Shown: positions 7,671 through 15,247 of the stretch, one piece after another
Numbering within the stretch: position 1 is the first letter of the stretch
Layout: every line of letters starts with the position of its first letter
Program-made: the position numbers and the translations under genes
Notes under the pieces: model-generated
Databases searched by the model: none
What the model was told of the DNA's origin: nothing
Seen by the model: the letters and a program-made list of their open reading frames with translations, nothing else
Source of the DNA: Sphingomonas sp. PP-CE-1A-559
GTDB lineage: Bacteria > Pseudomonadota > Alphaproteobacteria > Sphingomonadales > Sphingomonadaceae
NCBI RefSeq assembly: GCF_004340965.1
Contig: NZ_SLYA01000001.1
Location: forward strand, 992,001 to 1,056,000
Reading direction: 5' to 3'
Length of the DNA: 64,000 nucleotides

Positions 7671-7787
7671 GATCGTTTTGAGGTACATCGTCCAATAAGC
7701 TGCCAACCGATTATCGCTTAAGCGTTTGATCAGCAGCCGCGGAGGGTGTCTTCAGCGCCAAACGAGCACTTCATTAAAACCCAATGC

Positions 7788-8765
7788 CTAGCTAGCGCGT
7801 TGGTCATGGATGGGATTGCTTGGAAGTTCGCGAAAATGACTATAAGCTTCGAGTGGGGCGTTGGGTCCGTAGCAAAATGGATTGGCCTCGAAGCGGAAGC
7901 TCGTCTCTACCTTTTCTTTGCCCACGGTATAGCAGGCAATTTCGACTATTAGGTTGATTGGCTGGAGCGGGCTGTCAGATCCCTGTCGGTCCCGATACTG
8001 AAGTCCACGGACAAACAACGTGGTTAACAAGCCTTGTGGAAATTCAATTAGGCGTGTTTGTCGCGGACCGCAGAAAGGTCGGTATTCAACCATGCGCCGG
8101 TAAAGCGGAAGACCTACACCGCCGGCAAGCGGTGCTCCAAAAATGGCCATCTCAACAGGCTGTTCACTCGCTAGCGAGGGAGACGGGACGATTCGGACTC
8201 CTAGATCATTAAAGGATTTACTAAGCTCGAAGCTACCGTTGTTATCTTCCAGCCGAAACTGTACCGAAACGTCGAATGCCGAGGCGTCGCTTTGGTTTGT
8301 CAGTTCGAATTCTGGGGCAGAATAAATAGATGGATCATACTGTGTTCGAGACCGATAAAGTGGACCGTTATTCAATCCACCGGGACAAACAAATTTCAAA
8401 TCGAGAAACTTTCGTTCAATCGTCAATCTTGGTCGTTGCTCGTCCTTTCGCGCCTCTCTCATTTCGCTGACAGTTTCTTGCGTTGCTTTGGCACTAGAAA
8501 GACCGGCTGACGCACTTATGCGAGTTGCCTCAGCGCCATCGCGCGTAAACTTCGCGCTATAGGCGGCTGCCACGGCCGCAGCAGTGCTTGCCATTGCCGC
8601 TATCGCGCCAATGATGTCCGTAATGCTAAAATTTCCAAGAAAATCGGGGCTTGCACAAAATGCTCCCAAACCGAATGTCGTTACTGTCAAGCCGAGCAGA
8701 CCTGCGGCAATGTATCCGCCTTTGGCGTTCGCGACCCGGTCGTTAGTAAAGTTATTGCTTCCCAT
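7788..8765 (-). CDS. Membrane-anchored protein, unknown (cassette unit 1)
   Basis: A 325-residue protein with two N-terminal transmembrane segments (about 18-37 and 49-69) and a large cytosolic beta-rich domain (FELTNQSDASAFDVSVQFRL, VEIACYTVGKEKVETSFRFE). Base composition is visibly more A+T-rich than the phage structural genes. It fills the interval between repeats A and B and reads against the late genes. I do not recognise a family. A defence or exclusion role is only suggested by context. Confidence 0.65.
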   Translation of the reverse strand: MGSNNFTNDRVANAKGGYIAAGLLGLTVTTFGLGAFCASPDFLGNFSITDIIGAIAAMASTAAAVAAAYSAKFTRDGAEATRISASAGLSSAKATQETVSEMREARKDEQRPRLTIERKFLDLKFVCPGGLNNGPLYRSRTQYDPSIYSAPEFELTNQSDASAFDVSVQFRLEDNNGSFELSKSFNDLGVRIVPSPSLASEQPVEMAIFGAPLAGGVGLPLYRRMVEYRPFCGPRQTRLIEFPQGLLTTLFVRGLQYRDRQGSDSPLQPINLIVEIACYTVGKEKVETSFRFEANPFCYGPNAPLEAYSHFRELPSNPIHDQRAS

Positions 8766-8876
8766 ACGTGCTGCTCTAACACCCGGTTCGAAGGTCGTGA
8801 ACGTTCAGATTGAGCGGTGGCAGTTGGCCACGCGGCGATCCCATTCCGACCATATGGGCAGATCTGACTTGGGTCC

Positions 8877-8971
8877 GGGGTATCGTCGGGGTACGACGTG
8901 GCATGCGCTATCTCAAAACCCGCGTATTATTTCGGGTAACGATCGAGTTCGGCGGAGGGTATCTCCGCCGT
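8877..8971 (+). repeat. Attachment-site-like repeat, copy B
   Basis: GGGGTA at 8877 and 8888 (11 bp apart), then AAAACC and GTATTATTTC, then the core at 8949-8971 with arms CGGCGGAG and CTCCGCCG around the centre GGTAT. Arm-to-core distance is 72 bp. Lies between divergent genes starting at 8765 and 9003. Confidence 0.75.
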
Positions 8972-9002
8972 GTAGAACGAGCCTAATAGATAATCGTTAA
9001 AT

Positions 9003-9677
9003 ATGACTGGGGGAACTAGCGTGGTCAACATGACCTTGATTATCGGGGAGGCGAGCAAACCTGCGAATGGCTTAGTGGGGCAGCCTATCTTAATCGCAGC
9101 CATAATAACATTCGCGGGCGTTCTTTTGACGGTCGTGGTCGGCACATTCGCTAACTTTCGCCTCGCTAACAAGCGAAACGAATTCGACAAAGACTTAGCT
9201 AAACAGCGATTCGAAAACGACAAAAATCTGGCTGAGCAAAATCTTCTCGATGAAAAGACTGCGCGGCAGGAAGCGCGCAGCCGGGAATTAAGCCTTCGTC
9301 GTATCGATTTCCAGCGTCAGAACTTGCTGACCCTGCAACAATCCGTACACTCACTTATCAATAAAACTCACCAAATGTGTAGATTGGCCAGTGATGTAGT
9401 CGAAAAGAAGCCTAATATCAGCTGGAAAAGCGCAGTTGCCGAGGGCGAGTTAAAAAACGAGATACCGGAGATATTCACTACTGTCGCCCTTTGTGAGGTT
9501 AGGTCAGTCAATGAAGAAATCCGTTGTAGAACTGATGGCGTAAGAAAGCTCGTTGATAGCGTTTTGAGCGCCGAAAGCCGAGAGGACGCGTTGAAAAAAG
9601 TCGACGATCTGAAGAAATCTTTCGAGCCTTTTCTAATATTTACTGGCGAGGTAATTAGAGAGCTCGATCGAAACTAG
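9003..9677 (+). CDS. Single-pass membrane protein with coiled coil (cassette unit 2)
   Basis: A 224-residue protein with one transmembrane segment (about 28-50, ILIAAIITFAGVLLTVVVG), then a charged coiled coil (about 52-105: repeated DKDLAKQRF and NDKNLAEQN-like heptads) and a C-terminal helical domain. An ATG nine codons downstream is an alternative start. It is the only gene between repeats B and C and is A+T-richer than the phage core. Function unknown. Confidence 0.65.
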   Translation: MTGGTSVVNMTLIIGEASKPANGLVGQPILIAAIITFAGVLLTVVVGTFANFRLANKRNEFDKDLAKQRFENDKNLAEQNLLDEKTARQEARSRELSLRRIDFQRQNLLTLQQSVHSLINKTHQMCRLASDVVEKKPNISWKSAVAEGELKNEIPEIFTTVALCEVRSVNEEIRCRTDGVRKLVDSVLSAESREDALKKVDDLKKSFEPFLIFTGEVIRELDRN

Positions 9678-9825
9678 TTGGTGTTAAAGATGTACCGCAT
9701 TGGCGAAGTGATACAGGTGTTCGGCGCTAGTGTGTGCTATTCCTAAGCGTCATCTCAGGCTGGTGCCTTCTACTGTAATCAGTAAGGGGACTGTGTGGAA
9801 ATTTAAGTTGCGGACGTCGCCCAAA

Positions 9826-9969
9826 TCACATCGAACCGCAGGTTCCGGCAATGGCGCCCGCGCCGGCACCATGGACCGCATCTACGGTGTCAACGCCGAC
9901 GGGGGCTCGGCTTGAACACCCTGCGAGTACGAAACAGAAAAAGTAGCTGGGGTATCGCCGGGGTACATT
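9826..9969 (-). pseudogene. Possible truncated small lipoprotein abutting repeat C
   Basis: A leftward frame encodes a lipoprotein-like signal (YFFCFVLAGCSS, lipobox LAGC) followed by a Gly/Ala stretch (HGAGAGAIAGT). It has no start codon of its own. The residues before the hydrophobic core are encoded by the GGGGTA arm of repeat C. This could be a gene cut at the repeat or chance coding. Stop at 9826. Confidence 0.2.
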
Positions 9970-10042
9970 ACTGGATTGGCAAGCCAAAACGGGAGTATTT
10001 CGGATGGTTCGGGAAAACCGTGGCGGAGGGTGTCTCCGCCGC
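9949..10042 (+). repeat. Attachment-site-like repeat, copy C
   Basis: GGGGTA at 9949 and 9960, inner AAAAC and AGTATTTC, and a core at 10020-10042 with arms GGCGGAG and CTCCGCC around the centre GGTGT. Arm-to-core distance 71 bp. Located between two rightward genes. Confidence 0.75.
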
Positions 10043-10052
10043 AATCGGTCCT

Positions 10053-10097
10053 AGGAATGTCCGGAATGGGGAGGAAAGCGGACCGTCCGCTTTAATT
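10053..10097. repeat. Short intergenic repeat, second family, copy 1
   Basis: GAATGTCCGGAATGGGGAGG, then AAAGCGGAC and a mirror GTCCGCTTT. The half GCGGAC is mirrored by GTCCGC, forming a small hairpin. Related copies at 10705, 11090 and 11511. Confidence 0.5.
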
Positions 10098-10150
10098 GCC
10101 TAGTTACGCAAAACTGCGATACGTCGACGTGGGCGAGCGTAAAGGCAACT

Positions 10151-10576
10151 TTGGATAGACGATATATGAGGGAATTTCTTTTTCGAACGGCCGCTCTCAT
10201 ATTAATAATATTGCTTTACATAGTCATTATTGTTGATGGGGATTGGCACAGTAACGATCTTGGCTGGCTAGGGATTTTTCCACTTCTAATGACGCCAGCT
10301 ATTATTTTGACGTCAATTACTCTTTTTCCAGTAGAGAGGTTTTTGAGAAAGCGCTCGTTATTGGCATCAATTCTCGCGATACCGCTCATTAGCTCCTTTA
10401 TCGCCGTATCTGCATTTGCTTTAATAGCCGGTGATGTTCGTCATCTTATAGAGGGTGCGAAGATCTACTCACTGATAGGACTTGGCTGGGGCGGATTATG
10501 GGCGGTGACTGGAGCGATGTACTTAGGGGGTTTAAAGCTATTCAATAGACTATCGACGAGTAATTCATCTAATTGA
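10151..10576 (+). CDS. Four-helix integral membrane protein (cassette unit 3)
   Basis: A 141-residue polytopic protein with about four transmembrane segments (ALILIILLYIVIIV, IFPLLMTPAIILTSITLF, LLASILAIPLISSFIAVSAF, LIGLGWGGLWAVTGAMYLGG). A TTG start at 10151 has AAAGG five to six bases upstream. The ATG at 10166 is the alternative. Strikingly A+T-rich compared with the surrounding phage. Function unknown. Confidence 0.6.
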   Translation: MDRRYMREFLFRTAALILIILLYIVIIVDGDWHSNDLGWLGIFPLLMTPAIILTSITLFPVERFLRKRSLLASILAIPLISSFIAVSAFALIAGDVRHLIEGAKIYSLIGLGWGGLWAVTGAMYLGGLKLFNRLSTSNSSN

Positions 10577-10704
10577 TCGCTTTTCGATGAGCGGCACCCG
10601 CTCAAGGTGACTGAAGGTCCGATTAGCGGCAACCTTCTACGCCACCCAAATGACCGGCATTGGGCGTTTTTGTCCGATCCCGCTTTCTCGCGAGGGATCG
10701 GATT

Positions 10705-10754
10705 CGGGAATGTCCGGGTTGGGAAGGGAAGCGGACGGGCTGCTTTTGGCAAGA
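10705..10754. repeat. Short intergenic repeat, second family, copy 2
   Basis: GGGAATGTCCGGGTTGGGAA, then GGGAAGCGGACGGGCTGCTT. It directly follows a perfect 9-bp inverted repeat (TCCGATCCC/GGGATCGGA, 10673-10702). Confidence 0.5.
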
Positions 10755-10806
10755 ATCGAGGGAAGCAGCCATTGGTTGGCAACCTCCTATCACCTACGGT
10801 GCGCTT

Positions 10807-11088
10807 ATGACGCTCTACCGCAAAGCATGGCTGTTCACGGGGTGGACGATGCTCGTGTTCGTTACTTCGCCGCTTTGGCTATTCTGGCCGTTCATCCGCT
10901 TGGGTCTCATTGGAGCCCTGCCCGGAATGGCGTTGTGGCTAGCCCACGGCGGAGCCTTCCTATGGCTTTTTCGCTGTCCTGAGTGCGGCACATCTCCGTT
11001 CACAACGCGGCTTGGCTTCGTCGGAATTAGCCATCCATGGCCGCGCCGGTGCTGTTCGAAATGCGGCAAAGACCTCACGGCGAATTAG
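10807..11088 (+). CDS. Small membrane protein with zinc-ribbon-like cysteines
   Basis: A 93-residue protein with two hydrophobic segments (about 10-30 and 33-55) followed by a C57-x2-C60 pair and C82/C83-x2-C86, a likely zinc ribbon facing the cytoplasm. The start ATG at 10807 puts the first membrane segment near the N-terminus. No family name recognised. It lies between copies 2 and 3 of the second repeat family. Confidence 0.55.
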   Translation: MTLYRKAWLFTGWTMLVFVTSPLWLFWPFIRLGLIGALPGMALWLAHGGAFLWLFRCPECGTSPFTTRLGFVGISHPWPRRCCSKCGKDLTAN

Positions 11089-11089
11089 G

Positions 11090-11150
11090 GCTGTTTTGGG
11101 AAGGAAAGCGGACTGGCGGCTTTTGGGGGAGGTCGGTAAAAAGCGGACAC
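11090..11150. repeat. Short intergenic repeat, second family, copy 3
   Basis: TTTTGGGAAGGAAAGCGGAC followed by TGGCGGCTTTTGGGGGAGG and a further AAAGCGGAC. Two partly overlapping versions of the element. Confidence 0.5.
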
Positions 11151-11183
11151 CATACCAAGTATCGTAGCTCACGCGGAGGCTCG

Positions 11184-11495
11184 ATGTTCACCGTCCATTA
11201 CAATGCAACGATCTCACCAGATCACGTTCGGCTTACCAACATCGCCACAGGTCAGACCGTCGCCCGCGCAGCTCCCCGACCGTTCTCATCTCAATACCGC
11301 ATGATCGCTGACCCAGAGGCTGCCGCTTTGTTTCTTGGCAATTTGATACGTGAAGTTGAGGGGCGGAAGCGCTGGCTTCGGTTCTTTCCGACCATCACCG
11401 TCACAATTTCCGGCGAGCCTCGAACAAAGCTGGACCAGGAAGAGGTCAAGCACCTTTTCGTGAACCAAGGGTTCGTCCGAGTTCGGGTAGACTGA
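11184..11495 (+). CDS. Small cytosolic protein, possibly YjaA/actin-subdomain-like
   Basis: A 103-residue protein with a GGAGG ribosome site. The pattern of short beta-strands (VHYNATISPDHVRLTN), a helix near ADPEAAALFLGNLIREVEG, and TITVTISGEPRTKLDQEEVK resembles, by eye, the small YjaA-type proteins and the first subdomain of MreB-like actins. This is a weak fold-level impression, not an assignment. Stands alone between two copies of the second repeat family. Confidence 0.5.
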   Translation: MFTVHYNATISPDHVRLTNIATGQTVARAAPRPFSSQYRMIADPEAAALFLGNLIREVEGRKRWLRFFPTITVTISGEPRTKLDQEEVKHLFVNQGFVRVRVD

Positions 11496-11510
11496 TTCGC
11501 CGAACGAGCG

Positions 11511-11544
11511 GGTTGGGCAGGAAAGCGGTCTGACTGGTTTGGGC
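11511..11544. repeat. Short intergenic repeat, second family, copy 4
   Basis: GGTTGGGCAGGAAAGCGGTC, then TGACTGGTTTGGG; a degenerate copy of the elements at 10705 and 11090. Confidence 0.4.
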
Positions 11545-11556
11545 ACCCAAGTGCGA

Positions 11557-11976
11557 TTAGCCGCCGTTCGAGCGAAGCCAACTCGGTGTCATTGGCCGCA
11601 CATGATCTATCTTCTTTAGTTGAACACTCGCCCTGCCAAACGTAACGCCAGCCACTTTGCCAATCACATCCGCCTGAAAGAACCGTCGTTCTGGCGGCTC
11701 CTCGAAAGGCGGTCCTACGGACGCGGGCAAGGTGAAGCCCTGCGGTAGATCAGCTACAACGCCACCGTCGCACGACATTGGAAACATGCTTGGCCGGGTG
11801 TCATAGCCCCCTACAATTAGTACCGTTCCACGGAACGTCGAGCCCTGCTTCAAATCGCTTACTCGCCAACACGATGGCAGGCGCAACTGAGTCGAGCCAC
11901 ATGCTCCGACCATCGCTGCCGCGATGACGGCCAAGCCGATGCGGCAGCAGGTAAAGGATCGTGACGAAACGCTCAT
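11557..11976 (-). CDS. Predicted lipoprotein, unknown
   Basis: A 139-residue protein with a lipoprotein signal peptide (RIGLAVIAAAMVGAC, lipid-modified Cys at residue 26) and a mature domain with SCWRVSDLKQGS and PMSCDGG, suggesting one disulfide. Reads leftward between copy 4 of the short repeat and repeat D. No family recognised. An exported lipoprotein in a prophage accessory region is a plausible lysogenic-conversion gene. Confidence 0.65.
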   Translation of the reverse strand: MSVSSRSFTCCRIGLAVIAAAMVGACGSTQLRLPSCWRVSDLKQGSTFRGTVLIVGGYDTRPSMFPMSCDGGVVADLPQGFTLPASVGPPFEEPPERRFFQADVIGKVAGVTFGRASVQLKKIDHVRPMTPSWLRSNGG

Positions 11977-12116
11977 TCCGATGATGTGCGCCCCTGAACG
12001 AACGTCCGCAATCAGGATGCAGAATTATGGTCAGGAGCGGCGACGTTCGGGCGTGACCGGACCTGAGGCGACGTGGTTCAGTTCCGATCTAATTCGGCCG
12101 ATCGCTTAGCTTGTTT

Positions 12117-12210
12117 GGGGTATCGCCGGGGTACATGTCCACATACGAAGGTGGGAAACCTCGCATTTCTGCGGGGCGGGGGCCGTTGCGGCGGAGGGAG
12201 TATCCGCCGC
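12117..12210 (+). repeat. Attachment-site-like repeat, copy D
   Basis: GGGGTA at 12117 and 12128, inner GAAACC and GCATTTC, and a core at 12188-12210: GCGGCGGAG, centre GGAGT, then ATCCGCCGC. Arm-to-core distance 71 bp. Between divergent genes starting at 11976 and 12249. Confidence 0.75.
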
Positions 12211-12248
12211 ATTTGGTGTTATAGTCGACGGCAAGGGAGAGCTGCAAA

Positions 12249-13409
12249 GTGTCCGGGAACCGAAGAAGACGAGCTGACGCCTTTGAATCTCTCGCGTCGA
12301 TCTATGGCGGGCGGGTGAGGGAAGCTGATGTTGGGGGAGAGCCCATGGCATCAAGGATCGCAAATTACGGCATCCTTGGCTCGGCGATCTGCCAGGAAGC
12401 GAAAGCAGCTGGGCGGCAGATGGTTCTTGAAGTTGGAATGCTCGGTGATTTCGAATTCAACGCGGTTGCCCATAAAATCGATGGCGTCGATCTTATCGGG
12501 ATGAACGCGGGTGTTTTTCTGCGCCTGGCTTCAATCTTCGAGGCATTACTAGCAACACGTCATGCGTTCCCAGAATTGGGCACAGTTGAGAGCAGATCGA
12601 GTGTTCCATGGAGCAAAGAGGCAGCGATATTGGGCCCACCGGGGCCGTCTGGAGCCAAGCTCGACCGCGAGAGCCCCGAAAATTACGCAATTCAGATTTT
12701 CGTTATGCTCGGCGAGAGGTTCATCTTCGAGCATGAGGCAACTCATGTAAGGCATGGGCATGTGGACTGGGCACAGTCGCGCTTTGGCGCACAGCCCTTC
12801 GATGAATTACGAATGGCTTCCGTCAACCAACTTAGCGGTCTTGATCTGCAGACATTAGAATTCGATGCAGATTGTGGTGGAATTCAAGGGGTGATGGAGT
12901 TCATTTACACCATTCCTGGAAAGATGGGTAAAGACGCGCCGCCAGGATGGGCGCATTTCGGAGATATGCGGAATCTGATTAAGGCCACCAGTTTCGCCAT
13001 CTACACCTGTTGCCAGATATTTGCAGACGCAACCGACGACGATCCTCTGGATGTCATATTGACCCGGTCTCACCCGCCTGCGACCTTCCGCATGCATTGC
13101 GTCTCCGGACAGTTATTCACGGTTATTGGCACCCACTTTTACAGCCACATGCATGCGGATTTGTTCAGCGCGGTTCTTGAAGGCATCAGCGAAGCGCACA
13201 TGGCGTGGCAGGAGGTATTTGGAGGGTCGGAGACCTGGCATGAGCTTCGGACACGCCATGAAGATCGCAACAGGGAGTTGCTCCAAATGCTTCAGGATAA
13301 TTGGGCGACGCTTTATCCCTCGCTGAACACTCTAAAGCGCTATGGTAATTTGTCTCCACCCGATGGTTTGAACGCATGGCCCAATGTGACTTATCAAGCC
13401 CCGCAATAG
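12249..13409 (+). CDS. Zincin-like metallopeptidase domain protein
   Basis: A 386-residue protein with a GTG start and GGGAGAG upstream. FEHEATHVRHGH carries HExxH at residues 162-166. LEFDADCGG supplies a possible third ligand, E204, with D208 (ExxxD), the arrangement of M48-like gluzincins. No signal peptide. One or two hydrophobic helices are possible around 255-275 but are not convincing. It follows repeat D and precedes the phage control genes. The substrate is unknown. A role in regulated cleavage, as for other phage-borne zincins, is inference. Confidence 0.7.
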   Translation: MSGNRRRRADAFESLASIYGGRVREADVGGEPMASRIANYGILGSAICQEAKAAGRQMVLEVGMLGDFEFNAVAHKIDGVDLIGMNAGVFLRLASIFEALLATRHAFPELGTVESRSSVPWSKEAAILGPPGPSGAKLDRESPENYAIQIFVMLGERFIFEHEATHVRHGHVDWAQSRFGAQPFDELRMASVNQLSGLDLQTLEFDADCGGIQGVMEFIYTIPGKMGKDAPPGWAHFGDMRNLIKATSFAIYTCCQIFADATDDDPLDVILTRSHPPATFRMHCVSGQLFTVIGTHFYSHMHADLFSAVLEGISEAHMAWQEVFGGSETWHELRTRHEDRNRELLQMLQDNWATLYPSLNTLKRYGNLSPPDGLNAWPNVTYQAPQ

Positions 13410-13558
13410 GGCACTGGTACACAGGAAAAAGTGGACCGGATCGCCAGGTGATCGGACTGTCCGATGATAGCGTGATGTACATCATCAGAGGCTTGCTGAC
13501 GTTCGCGCCCCTGAAGATGACGGTCGAGGAGTTTAGTACCTGGGCAAACGATCTATAA
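13376..13558 (+). CDS. Small unknown protein after the zincin gene
   Basis: A 60-residue frame overlapping the zincin gene's end by 34 bases. The segment GKSGPDRQVIGLSDDSVMYI and the rest (LLTFAPLKMTVEEFSTWAND) is protein-like. The N-terminus is uncertain because no good ribosome site is seen before the ATG. Confidence 0.4.
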   Translation: MAQCDLSSPAIGHWYTGKSGPDRQVIGLSDDSVMYIIRGLLTFAPLKMTVEEFSTWANDL

Positions 13559-13667
13559 CGTTAGCTATTCGTACGAGATCGCCTCGACAGTGGTGCGGGA
13601 CGCTCCAGCGCTGCTAGCGCTGAGACGTCATTCTCCCTATCTTCTCCCTGGGGAACGCGGGGGATCA

Positions 13668-14072
13668 ATGGGCGCATATTCAGAGGTGCTACCGGCCAAG
13701 ACTAGCCGCAAACAGCAAGCGCTAGACTACATTTCCGAATACATCCTTGAGCACGGCCGTAGTCCAGCAATGGGCGAAATCGCGCTTGCTCTCGGCGTGA
13801 GTGACACCAGGGCGAAGGCGTTGGTGAAGAAGCTGGCGTTCGAAAAGATGATCGAGCGCGCGGCCGGCGCGCAGCGCGCGATCACCGTGCCCGGGTTGCT
13901 CGAGCGCCAGCTGCTCGAACGGATGCGCAGCATGGGCGTCGTCGTGAACGACGATTTCAAGCGCGGCGATCGCGTGCTGCCGTTACCACAAGGTCATCTC
14001 CCGCTTGTGGCAATCCTCGAGCATATCCCTGAAGTCGACGCCGGGGATCTCCATGCCACATCAAGCTACTGA
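13668..14072 (+). CDS. LexA-type HTH DNA-binding protein without peptidase domain
   Basis: A 134-residue protein. TSRKQQALDYISEYILEHGR, then SPAMGEIALALGVSDTRAKA and LVKKLAFEKMIER closely follow the LexA N-terminal winged-helix pattern. The C-terminal half lacks the LexA Ser/Lys catalytic motifs. The ATG at 13668 is chosen for GGGGGATC upstream; a 26-residue longer frame is Arg/Leu-rich. Probably a regulator of the rightward phage genes. Confidence 0.7.
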   Translation: MGAYSEVLPAKTSRKQQALDYISEYILEHGRSPAMGEIALALGVSDTRAKALVKKLAFEKMIERAAGAQRAITVPGLLERQLLERMRSMGVVVNDDFKRGDRVLPLPQGHLPLVAILEHIPEVDAGDLHATSSY

Positions 14073-14673
14073 CGCAGCGTTCTCGCTCGCTCATTCCCTC
14101 GAGCGGGAAGGGCAGCGCGTTGCGCACCTGGTCCTCGGTGAGCCACGCCCGAAACCGAAGGGCTCGAACCGGCTAAGGAAGGGCAAGACGCCGACGATCG
14201 TCGTTCTCGAGAACGGCATCGAGGAGCGTGTGCAGCTGCGCGAGCGCTGGTCCCACAAGACGAACGGCACCGCCGAGACGCACGAACACGCCGCTGCGCA
14301 AGCCAGGCGCGAGGGTTCGCTCGCTCGCTTGGTCGGGACCGGCGCGATCGATGCGCACCAGCTCGCGGCAGCGGATCAGATCGCGGAAGCGTACCATTCC
14401 ATCACGGCCGAAGTTGCGGTTCGCACTGCGAACTTAGAGCCGCGCAGCTCTGGTGGCGGTCCGCACAGCGCCTCACACGCTCCAATCGCTGCCGTGATCC
14501 GAGAGCGCGCATACGCTCGATGGCGTGAGGCGGTCGCTCCACACGGGGCGATGCTGCTGGCAATCATCGTCGACGACATGGCGTTGACGACGGCCGCGCG
14601 GGACTGGCGGCTATCCAACCGCCGTGCGCGCTCGATCTTGGTATCGGCGCTGGACAGCTGGAAGCGCTGCTAG
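14053..14673 (+). CDS. Possible late-gene regulator (HTH at C-terminus)
   Basis: A 206-residue soluble protein. The C-terminal part (VIRERAYARWREAVAPHGAM, then MALTTAARDWRLSNRRARSI) looks like an HTH similar to those in phage late regulators of the ArpU/RinA/DUF6456 type. Overlaps the upstream gene by 20 bases. Position immediately before the packaging region fits a late transcription activator. Family placement is tentative. Confidence 0.6.
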   Translation: MPHQATDAAFSLAHSLEREGQRVAHLVLGEPRPKPKGSNRLRKGKTPTIVVLENGIEERVQLRERWSHKTNGTAETHEHAAAQARREGSLARLVGTGAIDAHQLAAADQIAEAYHSITAEVAVRTANLEPRSSGGGPHSASHAPIAAVIRERAYARWREAVAPHGAMLLAIIVDDMALTTAARDWRLSNRRARSILVSALDSWKRC

Positions 14674-14813
14674 GGGTTACCTTTGGGGAACTTCCCACAA
14701 GGTCACCTGCCAAAACGGTCACGTAACTCGCAAATTGACCCCGCCACAGTTGTATCCGCATGGCGCCGCTCGCCCCCCCTTGAGCGTGCGTCAGTTGTGA
14801 AGGGAGATCTGGC

Positions 14814-15080
14814 ATGCGTCACGATGGTCCCCGATCCGGTGCACGGCCTGCCCAGCCGAACTCGAAACTGGCCGATCAGCTCGAACGCATTACACCGCGG
14901 TTCGATGAGCTGACCCAACGAGCGCGGCTGGGCATTGATTCAGCCGACCAATACAACGAGCTCGAGGAGCTGGCGCAGGGCATCGCCCGCGACATCCTCG
15001 AGCCGTTCCGGGGCAACGCCGGTCGCGCTGCCCATCCGCCCCTCTATCTCAGTGCCGACGGCACGAAGGCAGGCTGGTAA
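14814..15080 (+). CDS. Small helical phage protein
   Basis: An 88-residue soluble protein, predicted largely helical (KLADQLERITPRFDELTQRA, then QYNELEELAQGIARDILEPF). GGGAGA ribosome site. Its stop overlaps the next start (TAATG). Unknown function. Confidence 0.6.
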   Translation: MRHDGPRSGARPAQPNSKLADQLERITPRFDELTQRARLGIDSADQYNELEELAQGIARDILEPFRGNAGRAAHPPLYLSADGTKAGW

Positions 15081-15247
15081 TGGCTATCCCGCGTGAGGCT
15101 ATTCGGCGTGCTGTCGATGCCGGCCATCCGGACACCGCGCTGATCGGCGTGCCGGTCAGCCTGATGCGCGAGATCCTGAAGTTCCTGCCGGTCGAGACGA
15201 TCGTCGCCAGCACCGCGCCCGCCGCGGCTGAGGGTACGCCGGCATGA
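15080..15247 (+). CDS. 55-residue phage protein
   Basis: Begins MAIPREAIRRAVDAGHPDTA and ends AAAEGTPA. Its ATG overlaps the upstream stop (TAATG) and its TGA overlaps the next ATG (ATGA), so it is embedded in a coupled trio. Too small for a family call. Confidence 0.55.
   Translation: MAIPREAIRRAVDAGHPDTALIGVPVSLMREILKFLPVETIVASTAPAAAEGTPA

Noticed and set aside
7648..12210. Repeat cores as intrinsic terminators
   Set aside because: The hairpins lack T-runs, always face the same way regardless of gene direction, and come with a second conserved motif 71 bp away.
7577..12210. Class-type integron (attC) array or CRISPR
   Set aside because: No GTTRRRY/RYYYAAC ends and no IntI-type integrase; spacing of 1-2 kb and gene content exclude CRISPR.
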